Shown here: in pieces, positions 1 through 8,865 of the stretch
Layout: every line of letters begins with the position of its first letter
Position numbering within the stretch: position 1 is the stretch's first letter
Assembly (NCBI RefSeq): GCF_027594865.1
Contig: NZ_CP089391.1
Coordinates: 1,642,501 to 1,706,500, forward strand
DNA: 64,000 nt
From: Bradyrhizobium xenonodulans
Lineage (GTDB): Bacteria; Pseudomonadota; Alphaproteobacteria; Rhizobiales; Xanthobacteraceae
Direction of reading: 5' to 3'
Notes under the pieces: model-generated
What the model saw: only the letters and a program-made list of their open reading frames with translations
What the model was told of the DNA's origin: nothing
The model's database searches: none
Made by a program: the position numbers and the translations under genes

Positions 1-903
1 AGGAAACCAGGACATCAGGAGCATGACAAGCGGGTTGAACAGATAGAACTTGAACCACTGCGACAACGTCATGTGCCAACGCTGCCAAAACTCTAGGAAG
101 CTGCGGGCCGAGAAGGGTCTATCAAAGTTTTCCGGCAGGGACTGACCGAGCAGCACTCCGCTACCGATGACGATGTCCATGTACCCGGAAAAATTATAGT
201 ACAGGTATATGGTGTAGAGTGAAGCAGTCACACCATAGAGAATGCAGAGCTTTACGAAGGACGGATCGCCCGGCAGAAAGAGCTGCGGCTTTAGAAACGA
301 GAACGCGTAATCCGCCAAGGCGGCGATGATCACAAATTTCGCGTAGCCGGCGATCACCCTGGCAAAGGCATGGAATACCTTGTCCGCATCGAGCTTGATG
401 ACCGCTATGCCGTCTGCGGCGCGAAAATCCTGATAGCGCTGGATCGGTCCGGACACAAAGCACAGAAAATTGCACGTGTAGCGGAAGAATGCGGTCGGCC
501 CGATTCGCTCGTCGAGATCCCCCGAATGGACATCGACCATTAGATGCAGGATTCGGAACAGGATATAGGACAGCCCGATCGTCAAATACGGAAACGGGAG
601 ACGACCGAGATCATCGAAGAATGAGAACCGCTTCAGGAAGACATAGCACGCCAGGACGCCAAGGACCCCGAAGCCCAGCGCAAGCGAAGACTTCCAAACG
701 GAAAGAATCGAGATGCATGCATAGCCCAAGAGCAGAAAAGCGAGCAAGGGCAGGATCTGGGTGTAGTCGGTGACGTAACTGGCGATAAAGATGCCATTGC
801 CCAATCCGAGCACCAGCTTCCGATACGAAACGGAGTCACTGATGTGATAGGCGAGAATGACTCCGGCCAGGAAAGCGAAAAACAGAGGAGATGTGAGGCT
901 CAT
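1..903 (-). CDS. MBOAT-family O-acyltransferase, 3' end outside the window
   Basis: The reading frame is open from an ATG at 903 down to base 1 (301 codons), so the C-terminus lies outside the window. The protein is strongly hydrophobic with several membrane segments. It carries the MBOAT hallmark FLEFWQRWHMTLSQWFKFYL near codon 280, which contains the first conserved histidine of the AlgI/DltB type. Known members move acyl groups across or within the membrane onto secreted polysaccharides. It starts 44 bases after the FkbH stop on the same strand, so the two probably form one transcript. I infer a role in O-acylation of the EPS; donor and acceptor cannot be read from sequence. The second catalytic histidine region is beyond the edge, so completeness cannot be judged. 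Confidence 0.85.
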   Translation of the reverse strand, partial: MSLTSPLFFAFLAGVILAYHISDSVSYRKLVLGLGNGIFIASYVTDYTQILPLLAFLLLGYACISILSVWKSSLALGFGVLGVLACYVFLKRFSFFDDLGRLPFPYLTIGLSYILFRILHLMVDVHSGDLDERIGPTAFFRYTCNFLCFVSGPIQRYQDFRAADGIAVIKLDADKVFHAFARVIAGYAKFVIIAALADYAFSFLKPQLFLPGDPSFVKLCILYGVTASLYTIYLYYNFSGYMDIVIGSGVLLGQSLPENFDRPFSARSFLEFWQRWHMTLSQWFKFYLFNPLVMLLMSWFP

Positions 904-947
904 CGACGATCAGCTCGAGCGTAAAGGCTTGCGGGAAGAAGATTGGC

Positions 948-2867
948 TTAAGCAGGCTGCAGCTGCAGTTGTTCACGCTCCACCGTCATCGGCAGGTCGC
1001 CGAGTTCTGCGTCGGTTTTCAGCTCCCATCGACTGCTGCCGTCGGAAGCAGTTTCTATCCGCGTAAATCCAAGCTTTCCATAGTGTTCGGCGACCATCTC
1101 GTTTCGCTCGGTTGGAAGGTAAAGGCCTTCCAGGGTCGAGATGCCTGCAGCGCGCGCACGGAACAAGATCTCAGCAAGCACCGCCTGTTCGACGCACCGC
1201 CCCAGCACCCGACAGCTCATTAACCAGGTGTCGATGGTCCAGGTGCCCGGGCGGGACGGGCGGCATATGACGACACAAATGATTCCGTTGTCGCCGAACT
1301 TGTCAAGCAGCCGGACGTGCAGCGTCATCGCATCACCGTCGTGCTCGAACTGTTCGATCTGGGGCTCGGTATAACGGCGAGTAGTCAGATTGAACTGGTT
1401 GCTCTTGTTGATCAGCTGGGTAACGCGCGACCTCGTCGTGCGATCGAAGGAGCCGAACACGATGCGCATCTCCAGCGACCGCAGATAGGACTGAATGTCC
1501 GAAGTCTGTCCCTGCAAACTCAACCGGCGGGCGTTTGCCTGATACATGTCGGCCCGCGCGCGATCTTCATCGGAAAAGGCGATCGCCTCAAAATAGCCTG
1601 CTGCCGCCAGGGTGCGCGCATAGCCGGCGGGATCGCTGTCGAGTTCGGGAACCGCCACTTCAGGGATTTCGCGCCGGATCAGGCCGCGTTCGACCGGATT
1701 GTCGTCGAGGAAAACGAAGGAATCCAGACCAAGCGCCAATTCCTTTGCGATCGCACGTATGTTGGTAGCCTTGTCATCCCAGTTTGCTTGGAACACGGCG
1801 ATGTGATCCTCCTTCAGGAGCATGTCCGGATGCTCCTTGAAGGGGCGCCGTGCGATCGCATCCGTATTTTTCGAACTTACGGCCAGAACGACGCCACGTG
1901 CACGCAAGGCGAGGGCAAGCTGTTGGACCGACAAGAACGCTTCGCCCGTGGCGTCGCCTTGCGCGATCTGAATTCCTTCAAGTCCATCGTCGCCGATGAT
2001 GCCGCCCCAAACCGTGTTGTCGAGGTCGAGCACGAGGCATCGGCGGCTCTTGCCGCGCATCGCCCCAATGATCCGGCAGACGTGATCCGCGTAGAGCGGA
2101 ACGTAATCATCGGAAAATGGCAGTTTCGCCAAATTCCATTGCGCGGGGGAATGCCAGTCTGCAAGGCCAGCCGTTTCAGCAACGCCCGCGACGTCGAGGA
2201 GCAGATCGTTTGACTGGAGGACCGTCTCGCATACCCTTTGGTTGAAGCGATCAACGAGGTTTCTGCTCGTTCCGCTTAGTGCGCGATCGAAGGATCCGAA
2301 CAACCCTTCCGGAGGAGCCGCAAGTGTCTGGACGATGCACACGGCGCCGCTGTTGTGCGCAATCGCCGCACGGATGGTGTCGAGGAGGCCGATAGCGGCG
2401 TCGATGGTCTGAGCGGCAACCTGTTCGTTGCCAGGGCTCGGTTGAAGCGCAAGGCCTCTGTGATCGAGCGCAACCAGGACCGCATCTGGTCGCGATGTGT
2501 TGAGACGTGAGTCCGGCTGCAAGGCGTCCTGGAGGAATTGATCATACGCACCGGTGACGCATTCGAGGGCAAAGCCGTGGCGCGCGGCCGTGGCAATCAG
2601 GACTGGGACGATGAGATCCAGGGTGCCGTTTCCGATCAGGCCAAGCCGAAATGGAGCCAAAGGTTGCAGGGACCGTCCCTGCTCACGGGCCGAGACAATC
2701 GCGCGTCCCAATCGCGAAAGCTGCCGCTCATCCAGCGCGTGGGTCGCGAGAAACCGGATTTGGCGTCCCAGATCGGCTCCGGTAGTCAAAAGTTCTTTGC
2801 AGCCAGAAGAGAAATCCTCGGGCGGTCTTGGAAGCCAAGACAGTTCCCGATACAGTTCAGCGGACAT
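948..2867 (-). CDS. FkbH-like HAD-superfamily (HAD-IIIC) protein with C-terminal GNAT-like domain
   Basis: A 639-residue protein. I chose the ATG at 2867 because GGAAG lies just upstream; the longer frame begins with a TTG inside that ribosome site. Residues about 70-270 form the N-terminal domain usual for FkbH proteins. The HAD core follows with DLDNTVWGG near 281-289, then VSSKNT and FLDDNPVERG. The last 150 residues look like a GNAT acyltransferase (HYGKLGFTRIE). FkbH proteins of polyketide pathways activate 1,3-bisphosphoglycerate and load a glyceryl group onto an acyl carrier protein. In polysaccharide loci they accompany acyltransferases. With the MBOAT gene downstream, I infer that it prepares a small acyl group (glyceryl- or lactyl-like) for EPS decoration. 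No acyl carrier protein gene is visible. Confidence 0.88.
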   Translation of the reverse strand: MSAELYRELSWLPRPPEDFSSGCKELLTTGADLGRQIRFLATHALDERQLSRLGRAIVSAREQGRSLQPLAPFRLGLIGNGTLDLIVPVLIATAARHGFALECVTGAYDQFLQDALQPDSRLNTSRPDAVLVALDHRGLALQPSPGNEQVAAQTIDAAIGLLDTIRAAIAHNSGAVCIVQTLAAPPEGLFGSFDRALSGTSRNLVDRFNQRVCETVLQSNDLLLDVAGVAETAGLADWHSPAQWNLAKLPFSDDYVPLYADHVCRIIGAMRGKSRRCLVLDLDNTVWGGIIGDDGLEGIQIAQGDATGEAFLSVQQLALALRARGVVLAVSSKNTDAIARRPFKEHPDMLLKEDHIAVFQANWDDKATNIRAIAKELALGLDSFVFLDDNPVERGLIRREIPEVAVPELDSDPAGYARTLAAAGYFEAIAFSDEDRARADMYQANARRLSLQGQTSDIQSYLRSLEMRIVFGSFDRTTRSRVTQLINKSNQFNLTTRRYTEPQIEQFEHDGDAMTLHVRLLDKFGDNGIICVVICRPSRPGTWTIDTWLMSCRVLGRCVEQAVLAEILFRARAAGISTLEGLYLPTERNEMVAEHYGKLGFTRIETASDGSSRWELKTDAELGDLPMTVEREQLQLQPA

Positions 2868-2899
2868 CGTGACTTCCAAGTCTACGTCGTAGAATTGTG

Positions 2900-2929
2900 A
2901 TTATACTAGCAAATCGCGTACCATGCCAG
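2900..2929 (-). promoter_or_regulatory. Putative sigma-70-type promoter of the fkbH-MBOAT transcript
   Basis: On the minus strand there is a perfect TATAAT (2900-2905) with CTGGCA (2924-2929, four of six matches to TTGACA) 18 bases upstream. The predicted transcript would begin near 2893, about 25 bases before the FkbH start at 2867. It lies in the non-coding gap between the divergent FkbH and GT2 genes. Sequence pattern only. Confidence 0.45.
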
Positions 2930-3093
2930 TTAGGTCAGATCCGTGAACACAATTAGACAGTTTCGTGGCGCGGCTCTTCACCACACGCCCCTCTTCATCC
3001 GCCTCGTTTGGTTCGCCTCATCACAAGACCGAATGAGGGAGGCCGCTGGCGCGGGAAAAGGACCAACCAGAATGTTCGTCAGTCAGGATCGAA

Positions 3094-4158
3094 ATGCCCC
3101 GGGACCCGAGTGAATTGGCTCTTTCCGTCGTCATCCCGAACTACAACTATGCAAAGTTTGTCGGCGCGGCGATAAGGAGTGCCTTGGGAATTCGATGGCC
3201 TAAGGTGGAAGTGATCGTTGTCGACGATGGATCGACAGACAATTCGCTTGAGGTGATTGGAACGTTTGCGGACAGAATTACGCTTGTCGAACAGGCAAAT
3301 GCCGGCCAAATGCCCTCGTGCGTAAATGGATTCCGCCGTTCTTCGGGCGACGTCGTCATCTTTCTAGATTCTGATGATGCGTTACATCCCGACGTAATGA
3401 CCGAAATTGCGGCGGTTTGGACTGAAAAAGCCAGCAAATTCCAGTTTCAAATGCGAACTATTGATGCAGATGGAAACGCAACGGGCAGCATTCTGCCACA
3501 GTATTTTGTGACCCCTACACCACAACAAATCCGCGAGTGGGCAATGACTGCGGGCGTCTACCCAACCCCGCCGGGTTCTGGCAATGCTTATCCACGCGGG
3601 GTCGTTGATCAAATTTTCAGTATCAAGACCGACTTCGTGGACAGGGCGCCCGACAGCTATTTGGTGACGGCTGCCCCCGCGCTTGGTGATGTTATCACAA
3701 TCGCCAAACCGCTCGTAGATTACCGCGTCCACGGCGCAAATCATGGTGCATTTTTGGAATTGGAAGACGACCGCTTCGCCCGCGAAGTCGATGTCACCCG
3801 ACGACGGGTTGGTTATTTTCGGGAAATTGCCGCCAGCGTCGGGTTGTCCGTCGCGCCTGAGACGTTGAACAGAAACATGCTGTTTCTTTGCCTACGCGCT
3901 GCGTCATACGCATTGCGGCCCGATCGTCATCCGCTCGCGAAAGACAGCGCAGGACGCATCATCGCTGACTTTCTCCGAGCCCTGTCCTATCCGCAGGGTT
4001 TTTCATACTCCCAGCGAATGTCATTGTTTTTCTGGACTATAGCAGTGGTGGCTGGCCCCAGGCGGCTTTCCCGCTCCCTGGTAAGTTGGCGTTACGCACC
4101 AACAAGCCGTCCCAGATTGATGAGGGTCGCCCTCAACGTTCTTAGGGTGGTGAGGTAG
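3094..4158 (+). CDS. Family 2 glycosyltransferase
   Basis: A 354-residue GT-A fold glycosyltransferase. The start of the fold is ALSVVIPNYNYAKFVGAAIR, followed by VEVIVVDDGSTDNS and the metal-binding FLDSDDALHP. These are the nucleotide-sugar site and DXD-type motif of GT2 enzymes. The C-terminal third is basic with a weakly hydrophobic segment (MSLFFWTIAVVAG), suggesting contact with the membrane. It is transcribed alone, divergent from fkbH and convergent with the polymerase at 4193. It probably adds one sugar to the lipid-linked repeat unit; donor and linkage are not predictable. Family assignment is firm, role is inferred. Confidence 0.88.
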   Translation: MPRDPSELALSVVIPNYNYAKFVGAAIRSALGIRWPKVEVIVVDDGSTDNSLEVIGTFADRITLVEQANAGQMPSCVNGFRRSSGDVVIFLDSDDALHPDVMTEIAAVWTEKASKFQFQMRTIDADGNATGSILPQYFVTPTPQQIREWAMTAGVYPTPPGSGNAYPRGVVDQIFSIKTDFVDRAPDSYLVTAAPALGDVITIAKPLVDYRVHGANHGAFLELEDDRFAREVDVTRRRVGYFREIAASVGLSVAPETLNRNMLFLCLRAASYALRPDRHPLAKDSAGRIIADFLRALSYPQGFSYSQRMSLFFWTIAVVAGPRRLSRSLVSWRYAPTSRPRLMRVALNVLRVVR

Positions 4159-4192
4159 TGCGTTGCACGCTGAGAGATCAGCACAACGGGCG

Positions 4193-5452
4193 TCACGGCC
4201 TGGACGGCCGATGCATGTTCGGCACGAGGGTCAGAAGCCAGATCAAGAGACAGTAATTAGGCTTGAGCAGAAACGAAAAGCCGATCCAACTCACCAGAAA
4301 AAAATGGCAGGCCTCGACCCTCAGGGAACTTGAATACAGTCGGATCGTCACCAGCGTCAGCAGGAGAACAAATCCAAGCAGGCCGTATTCGTATGTTACT
4401 TTCGCCCAAGTCGGATCGGCCACTTCATAGGTAAATCGGGCCACCGCGAGGTCCCGGAAGAAGCTACCGGCGCCCTTGCCGAGCCACGTATTTAATATCC
4501 CGCCGTCGAAGCTGTTTTGTACCATTTCCATTGGTGCCACAAATCGGGCATAGGCGCTCGTCCCGGAATTTCCAAACTCGGATAAGCGGTCAAACCACGG
4601 GGCGAGAAACGGGAGCTCCAGATTGTAGAGAACGACGAATAATAGCAGCGCGCCGACTGCGGAGGCGATGAAGGCAGGAATGCGACTCGCCGTCCTGGGT
4701 AGCAGCAAACCGGCGAACACAGCGATCAATCCGGAGCCCGAGAACGAGCAGAGCAAGCCCGCCGTAAGCAGACCCAATACGATCAATCTCTTTCTGGTCC
4801 GATATTCGATAAGGAGGGCGAGTCCTGTTACAAGGGACAGATCGGCCGCTTCGCGAAGAAAGAACCCGTTTGCTTTTACGATGCCTCCTTCTTCACGAAA
4901 GAAAGTGTAGAAACCGGCGCCGCGCAATGATTGGGGTAGTACAAAGTAAATGTTGGCAAGCGCCTTGAGCTTGAGGCCATTGACCAGCGCGATTTGTACA
5001 ACGGCCGTTGCTGCGATCGCGGACGCGGCCAAGACATAGGCGTTCAGCGTGTAATCCTGAACGGGTTCAAGTCCGGGGCGCCGTCTGAAACGGAAGCACA
5101 ATGGTAGGTAAAGGACGGCCAGAAGTAGAAGTGAACTCCAGGACGTACCGGAGGTTGCGAAAGGAACGCGAAACGCGGCGAGCGCGATCACGCTGATGAA
5201 CACAAACAGGGAAGGAACGCTCAGCGCGGCATATCCGGAGCCTAACAGGTAGGCTGTCGTCAGAGCGTAGCAGACCAGATCGCACGCGAGCGGAAATTCT
5301 CCGATGTTGTAAGCGATTTGGCCAAGGAAGAGCACGGAGAAAATCGAGATCGAGACCAAGCGCTTTCCGGTCGAGCTCAATTCGAAATCCGACTGAAGCC
5401 CCGAGGTCGGGCCTGACGCCGCGTCGATGGTGCTGGCGGTGGTCGAACTCAT
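4193..5452 (-). CDS. O-antigen ligase/polymerase-like membrane protein (Wzy type)
   Basis: A 419-residue polytopic protein with roughly ten hydrophobic segments from residue 32 on. A long hydrophilic loop of about 60 residues near positions 285-345 contains TSAYARFVAP and LGKGAGSF. This arrangement, many helices with one large periplasmic loop late in the chain and a short GxGxG-like stretch, is typical of Wzy/WaaL polymerases. It would join lipid-linked repeat units in the periplasm. It lies 92 bases downstream of the GT4 gene at 5545-6711 in the same direction. A second, clearly ExoQ-like polymerase sits at 47473. Primary sequence is weakly conserved in this superfamily, so polymerase versus ligase is not decided. 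Confidence 0.72.
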   Translation of the reverse strand: MSSTTASTIDAASGPTSGLQSDFELSSTGKRLVSISIFSVLFLGQIAYNIGEFPLACDLVCYALTTAYLLGSGYAALSVPSLFVFISVIALAAFRVPFATSGTSWSSLLLLAVLYLPLCFRFRRRPGLEPVQDYTLNAYVLAASAIAATAVVQIALVNGLKLKALANIYFVLPQSLRGAGFYTFFREEGGIVKANGFFLREAADLSLVTGLALLIEYRTRKRLIVLGLLTAGLLCSFSGSGLIAVFAGLLLPRTASRIPAFIASAVGALLLFVVLYNLELPFLAPWFDRLSEFGNSGTSAYARFVAPMEMVQNSFDGGILNTWLGKGAGSFFRDLAVARFTYEVADPTWAKVTYEYGLLGFVLLLTLVTIRLYSSSLRVEACHFFLVSWIGFSFLLKPNYCLLIWLLTLVPNMHRPSRP

Positions 5453-5544
5453 CTAGCGTCCGTTGGTGGTCTGCAGGCCTTGAAACCGGTCCATTTGGAG
5501 CCGCCCGGCTGCGACTTTCCGACCTAAATACACTGCCGTTCCCC

Positions 5545-6711
5545 TTACAGAAAAACCTTCGAAAGATAACGCGTTCCGGCTTCCAGGCCGAACCGGGCGG
5601 AAAGCAACTCGAACAGTGAATCCTGGTTTCGATTGAGCGCTGCAAGATCATCGATGTTACGGGTGATGGTCTCTGCGAGGCTGTCCAAGTCGTCGGCAGG
5701 GAACATTGCCGATTGTTCTGTGACCGTGGTGCCGGCCAGCGCATTGCGCAAACCGAATATCGGCAGGCGCTGGAACGCATAGTCTAGAACTTTGAGTTTG
5801 AACCCGCCCCCAAGCAAATCCGGCACCAGCCCCCCCCGGGAGGACGCGACAAATGGCGAAACATCGTCGACACGTCCATGGAAAGACAAAAACGGGCTGA
5901 AGCGGCTGAAACGATCGCGAAAATGCGGCGGGACTGTGCCGACGACGTTGAGAGTGACTCCATTCCGCTGGAGAGCCGGCAGCAGGCTTTCCACGATTAG
6001 TTCAAGGTTCCTTTGCTTGGCGCCCCACTCAAAAGAGCCTAGGAGTAGCAATGAGCGAGGGCAGTCGGATTGGATCTGACGGGCAGGGCGGACAGAGCCA
6101 AGATAGATCGGTGGAGCAATGTGGACGTGCTTCGAGAACCGCTCGAAGTAGGAGGCGTCCTCGGCAGAGATACACGTGACTGCATCTGCGCTCTGCAGAA
6201 TCCAGTTCTCCAATCTGCGATATTTTTCGGCATCCAGCCGCATGAGCGTCCGGCGCAGCGGGTTGTTGAAGCTGCTAGCGATCCGCGGCCGGATGGCGCC
6301 TTCGGCATTATGCGAGATATAGCAGATCGAGGCGCGTTTGCGGTTTTGTAAGATTGCGGAGAGCGGCCCTGCGGAATAGGCGTGATCGATCACAATCCAA
6401 TCCCAATTTTGCTGCAGCAGTTGTGCCAAAGACCGGAGGAGTTCGGGCGTACTCAGATTGAAAGCATCTCGCGGAAGGGGCGAAAGCAGACTCCGGAGGC
6501 CTGATGAGCGGGCGGGGGGAACGTCGACACAAATGGTGTTTGGCAGGCTCAGGATATCGCCTACCGGCTCGTCCGTCCTGCGGGTGCCAACCAGAGTGAT
6601 CGCTGCTTCATTGGTCTGCGCCAGCGCTTTCAACAGGCCCGCAGAGTAGAGCGCGTCGCCCGTGAATAGCGGCGTAGGCAATCGTCCGCAGATCCAAAGG
6701 ATGTTCTTCAT
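5545..6711 (-). CDS. GT4-like (GT-B fold) glycosyltransferase
   Basis: A 388-residue protein beginning MKNILWICGRLPTPLFTGDA, the glycine-containing N-terminal loop of GT-B enzymes. The first domain includes DWIVIDHAYSAGPL and CYISHNAEG. The second domain starts near residue 215 with PRSLLLLGSFEWGAKQRN and continues with VVGTVPPHF and a variant donor-site region (VASSRGGLVPDLLGGGFKLKVLDYAFQRLP). The layout matches group 1 glycosyltransferases that scan for WecH/ExoL-type acceptors. It precedes the wzy-like gene and diverges from the GT25 gene at 6916. It presumably adds a sugar to the repeat unit in the cytoplasm. Confidence 0.8.
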   Translation of the reverse strand: MKNILWICGRLPTPLFTGDALYSAGLLKALAQTNEAAITLVGTRRTDEPVGDILSLPNTICVDVPPARSSGLRSLLSPLPRDAFNLSTPELLRSLAQLLQQNWDWIVIDHAYSAGPLSAILQNRKRASICYISHNAEGAIRPRIASSFNNPLRRTLMRLDAEKYRRLENWILQSADAVTCISAEDASYFERFSKHVHIAPPIYLGSVRPARQIQSDCPRSLLLLGSFEWGAKQRNLELIVESLLPALQRNGVTLNVVGTVPPHFRDRFSRFSPFLSFHGRVDDVSPFVASSRGGLVPDLLGGGFKLKVLDYAFQRLPIFGLRNALAGTTVTEQSAMFPADDLDSLAETITRNIDDLAALNRNQDSLFELLSARFGLEAGTRYLSKVFL

Positions 6712-6915
6712 TGCTCAACCGTAAGGATTTGCCGTCGATGCTCAGTTGTCCAATGCAGATTAGGACATGGTGATGTCAGCAGCAAGATTTCAAAATTGGA
6801 GAGCCTGCTCGAATTGGCATTTTGGCTGCTTGACCTCTAACTAGCACTTGCAGCATGCATGGTCTACAGTTCGGCCGTTGCCCACGATTTAGACCCATGC
6901 CTGTTCGGAAGCACG

Positions 6916-7737
6916 ATGGCAAACGAGACCAATATTCCGATCTTCATCATTAACCTGAGGCGCGACAGGGAGCGTTGGGAGACCATCCGGAACTTTATGG
7001 TTGGGGCTGGGCTACCCTATTGCCGATTTTCGGCAATCGACGGAAAACGCAAATTGTCCTTGATCCGCTCCACGATCAGAAGGGATTTCATTAATACGAA
7101 GATCGGGCGCCCGCTTACTACTGGCGAGATCTGCTGCACGCTGTCCCATATGGTTATTTTGCGTCGAATGGTGCGACAAAATATCCATCGGGCGGTCATC
7201 CTGGAAGATGATGCCGAGTTTTCGGACAGCTTTGTGGAATTTTATCGCACTGAGCTGCCACATTATCTGGCGCGTTGCGACGTAGTTAAGCTGGAAGGCA
7301 TTTTCTATGATCACACCTCCCGCACTGGCCCGGTCATATCCAGTGGGAAGTTTACAAAACTCATCGTGCCTTTGAATCCTACGCTTGGGTCGGCCGGATA
7401 TGCGGTCAACCTGCGTGGCGCGAAAGCATTGTTGAGCCGCCTTTCCATCCTCGATTGGCCTACCGATCACCTTTTGGTTGGCTATGAACGATACAACGCT
7501 ACGTTCGGGGAGATCCGGCCCTTGTTGGTTCAGCAAGCGCCCGTCGTCAGCAACATCGAGATTGATCGGCGAAAAGAATGGAACCAATCCAAGGCTGACA
7601 CGTCGACGATCAATCGGTTGCGTCGACGGGCAGGCTGGCTGGGGCGTGCGTTGCACAGGCCAATCGTCATGGTGCGCAATGTCCTGATTGCCAAAGTTGG
7701 TCGAGGCTTTCGGCGTAGGCCCGCGCAAGCTTTGTGA
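6916..7737 (+). CDS. Family 25 glycosyltransferase, copy 1
   Basis: A 273-residue protein from the ATG at 6916; the longer frame adds 19 residues with no family match, and GT25 proteins begin right at the strand IPIFIINLRRDRERW. Other family features are FSAIDGKRK, TTGEICCTLSHM and the acidic motif VILEDDAEF. GT25 enzymes act in lipopolysaccharide and capsule synthesis. The stop codon is 3 bases from the stop of a second GT25 gene on the opposite strand; the two proteins align along their length (for example CDVVKLEGIFYDHTSRTG against SDIVKFEGIHYPHTSKSG). It is the only GT25 on this strand and has its own upstream gap, so it is probably expressed separately. Confidence 0.85.
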   Translation: MANETNIPIFIINLRRDRERWETIRNFMVGAGLPYCRFSAIDGKRKLSLIRSTIRRDFINTKIGRPLTTGEICCTLSHMVILRRMVRQNIHRAVILEDDAEFSDSFVEFYRTELPHYLARCDVVKLEGIFYDHTSRTGPVISSGKFTKLIVPLNPTLGSAGYAVNLRGAKALLSRLSILDWPTDHLLVGYERYNATFGEIRPLLVQQAPVVSNIEIDRRKEWNQSKADTSTINRLRRRAGWLGRALHRPIVMVRNVLIAKVGRGFRRRPAQAL

Positions 7738-7740
7738 TTG

Positions 7741-8565
7741 TCAGGCGAGGGACTCTCGCCTCGGTGTGCGCAGCCGGCGCTTGATCAGGAACTTTGCAAT
7801 GTAGACAAACCGCAGCGCGGCTCGGCTCGGTGCCCTAAGTTTATTCTGCAGTCGCCGAAGCCGCCGGGAGGCATCGACGTCCAGATCGAATACCTTGCGT
7901 TCGTGCTCGAGATTGCTGGTGTAGTCGGCCTGCCGTGCCAGAAAGGGTTCCGTCTCCGCGTAATCGACCCAATGGCGATCATAATATGCGAGCTTATGAT
8001 CAAAGGGTCGGTCAGCGACAGAGACTGCCTTGAGCAGGGCGATGGCGCCCTCTTTGGTTACAGCATAGGCGGCTGCGCCGAGGGTTGGTTTCACGCGGAT
8101 AACGAGCTCGCTCGTAATGCCTTGCTCAATCAGGAATCCGGATTTCGATGTGTGGGGGTAGTGAATGCCTTCGAATTTCACGATATCGCTTACCGCCAGG
8201 AACCTCGGCAGATCATTCTGGTAGAATTGTTGGAACTGATTGTCGAAAACGACATCATCCTCGAAGATCATCGCGGCGGGAAGATTCTGCCGCACGATGC
8301 GCTTCAACGCGGAGATGTGAGAGAGGTAGCAACCGATCTCGGCATCGGTGAGATTACGATTTTCGGACGGATAGACGAACTCGCGATGAACGATGCGGCG
8401 AATGAGGTTGATCTTTTTGCGAGCGTCGACGGCACGGACTTTCTGATAGGCGATACCGAGCCCGCCGAGGGCGCCCGAGAGGCTTCGCCATCGAACAATG
8501 TCGCGATCAAGATTGATAATGAGCGCGGGTGGGGCAAATCCGGCCGTCACGGGTTTCCTCGCCAA
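7741..8565 (-). CDS. Family 25 glycosyltransferase, copy 2
   Basis: A 274-residue paralogue of the gene at 6916-7737, lying tail to tail with it. Motifs are ALIINLDRDIVRWRSL, VRAVDARKK, LTDAEIGCYLSHI and MIFEDDVVF. The C-terminal 50 residues are basic (RRLRRLQNKLRAPSRAALRF) and may hold it at the membrane. By eye the identity to its neighbour is about 40 percent, so the duplication is old. Two different GT25 enzymes suggest two similar transfers or alternative donors, but this cannot be resolved from sequence. Confidence 0.85.
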   Translation of the reverse strand: MARKPVTAGFAPPALIINLDRDIVRWRSLSGALGGLGIAYQKVRAVDARKKINLIRRIVHREFVYPSENRNLTDAEIGCYLSHISALKRIVRQNLPAAMIFEDDVVFDNQFQQFYQNDLPRFLAVSDIVKFEGIHYPHTSKSGFLIEQGITSELVIRVKPTLGAAAYAVTKEGAIALLKAVSVADRPFDHKLAYYDRHWVDYAETEPFLARQADYTSNLEHERKVFDLDVDASRRLRRLQNKLRAPSRAALRFVYIAKFLIKRRLRTPRRESLA

Positions 8566-8865
8566 TTTGCAGCAAGCCTAGCGGGTAGCTGATGGAACGA
8601 GCGATAGCAACTGCATTCGGCCTTTGCCGGTCTCGCTTCGTCAACACGGACGGGAAGCATCATTTGGGTAGTCGTTATCGTTTTGGGATTGTTGACGACC
8701 GCAGTCATGGAAGGACCCGCAAAATGTGGGATATTCGCCTTACTGACGTCGACATGCCGGGCAACCTGAACGCCCGTTCGGAGGCTGTCAATGCGGAGCA
8801 TTGATCTGGACATCGATGGCGTCGTGATCGTAGATGACGTCGGATTTGAGAAAGGGATCTCAGGG
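8566..8865. other. Non-coding gap between GT25 copy 2 and the first GH16 gene
   Basis: A 300-base stretch separating divergent genes. No frame here shows coding character. It must contain the upstream regions of both neighbours, but I see no convincing -35/-10 pair. Confidence 0.5.

Noticed and set aside
1317..2213. A 298-codon plus-strand frame opposite fkbH
   Set aside because: It is the complement of a clear FkbH domain and has no recognisable motif or ribosome site.
7738..8592. A 284-codon plus-strand frame opposite GT25 copy 2
   Set aside because: The minus strand encodes an unmistakable GT25; this frame is its shadow.
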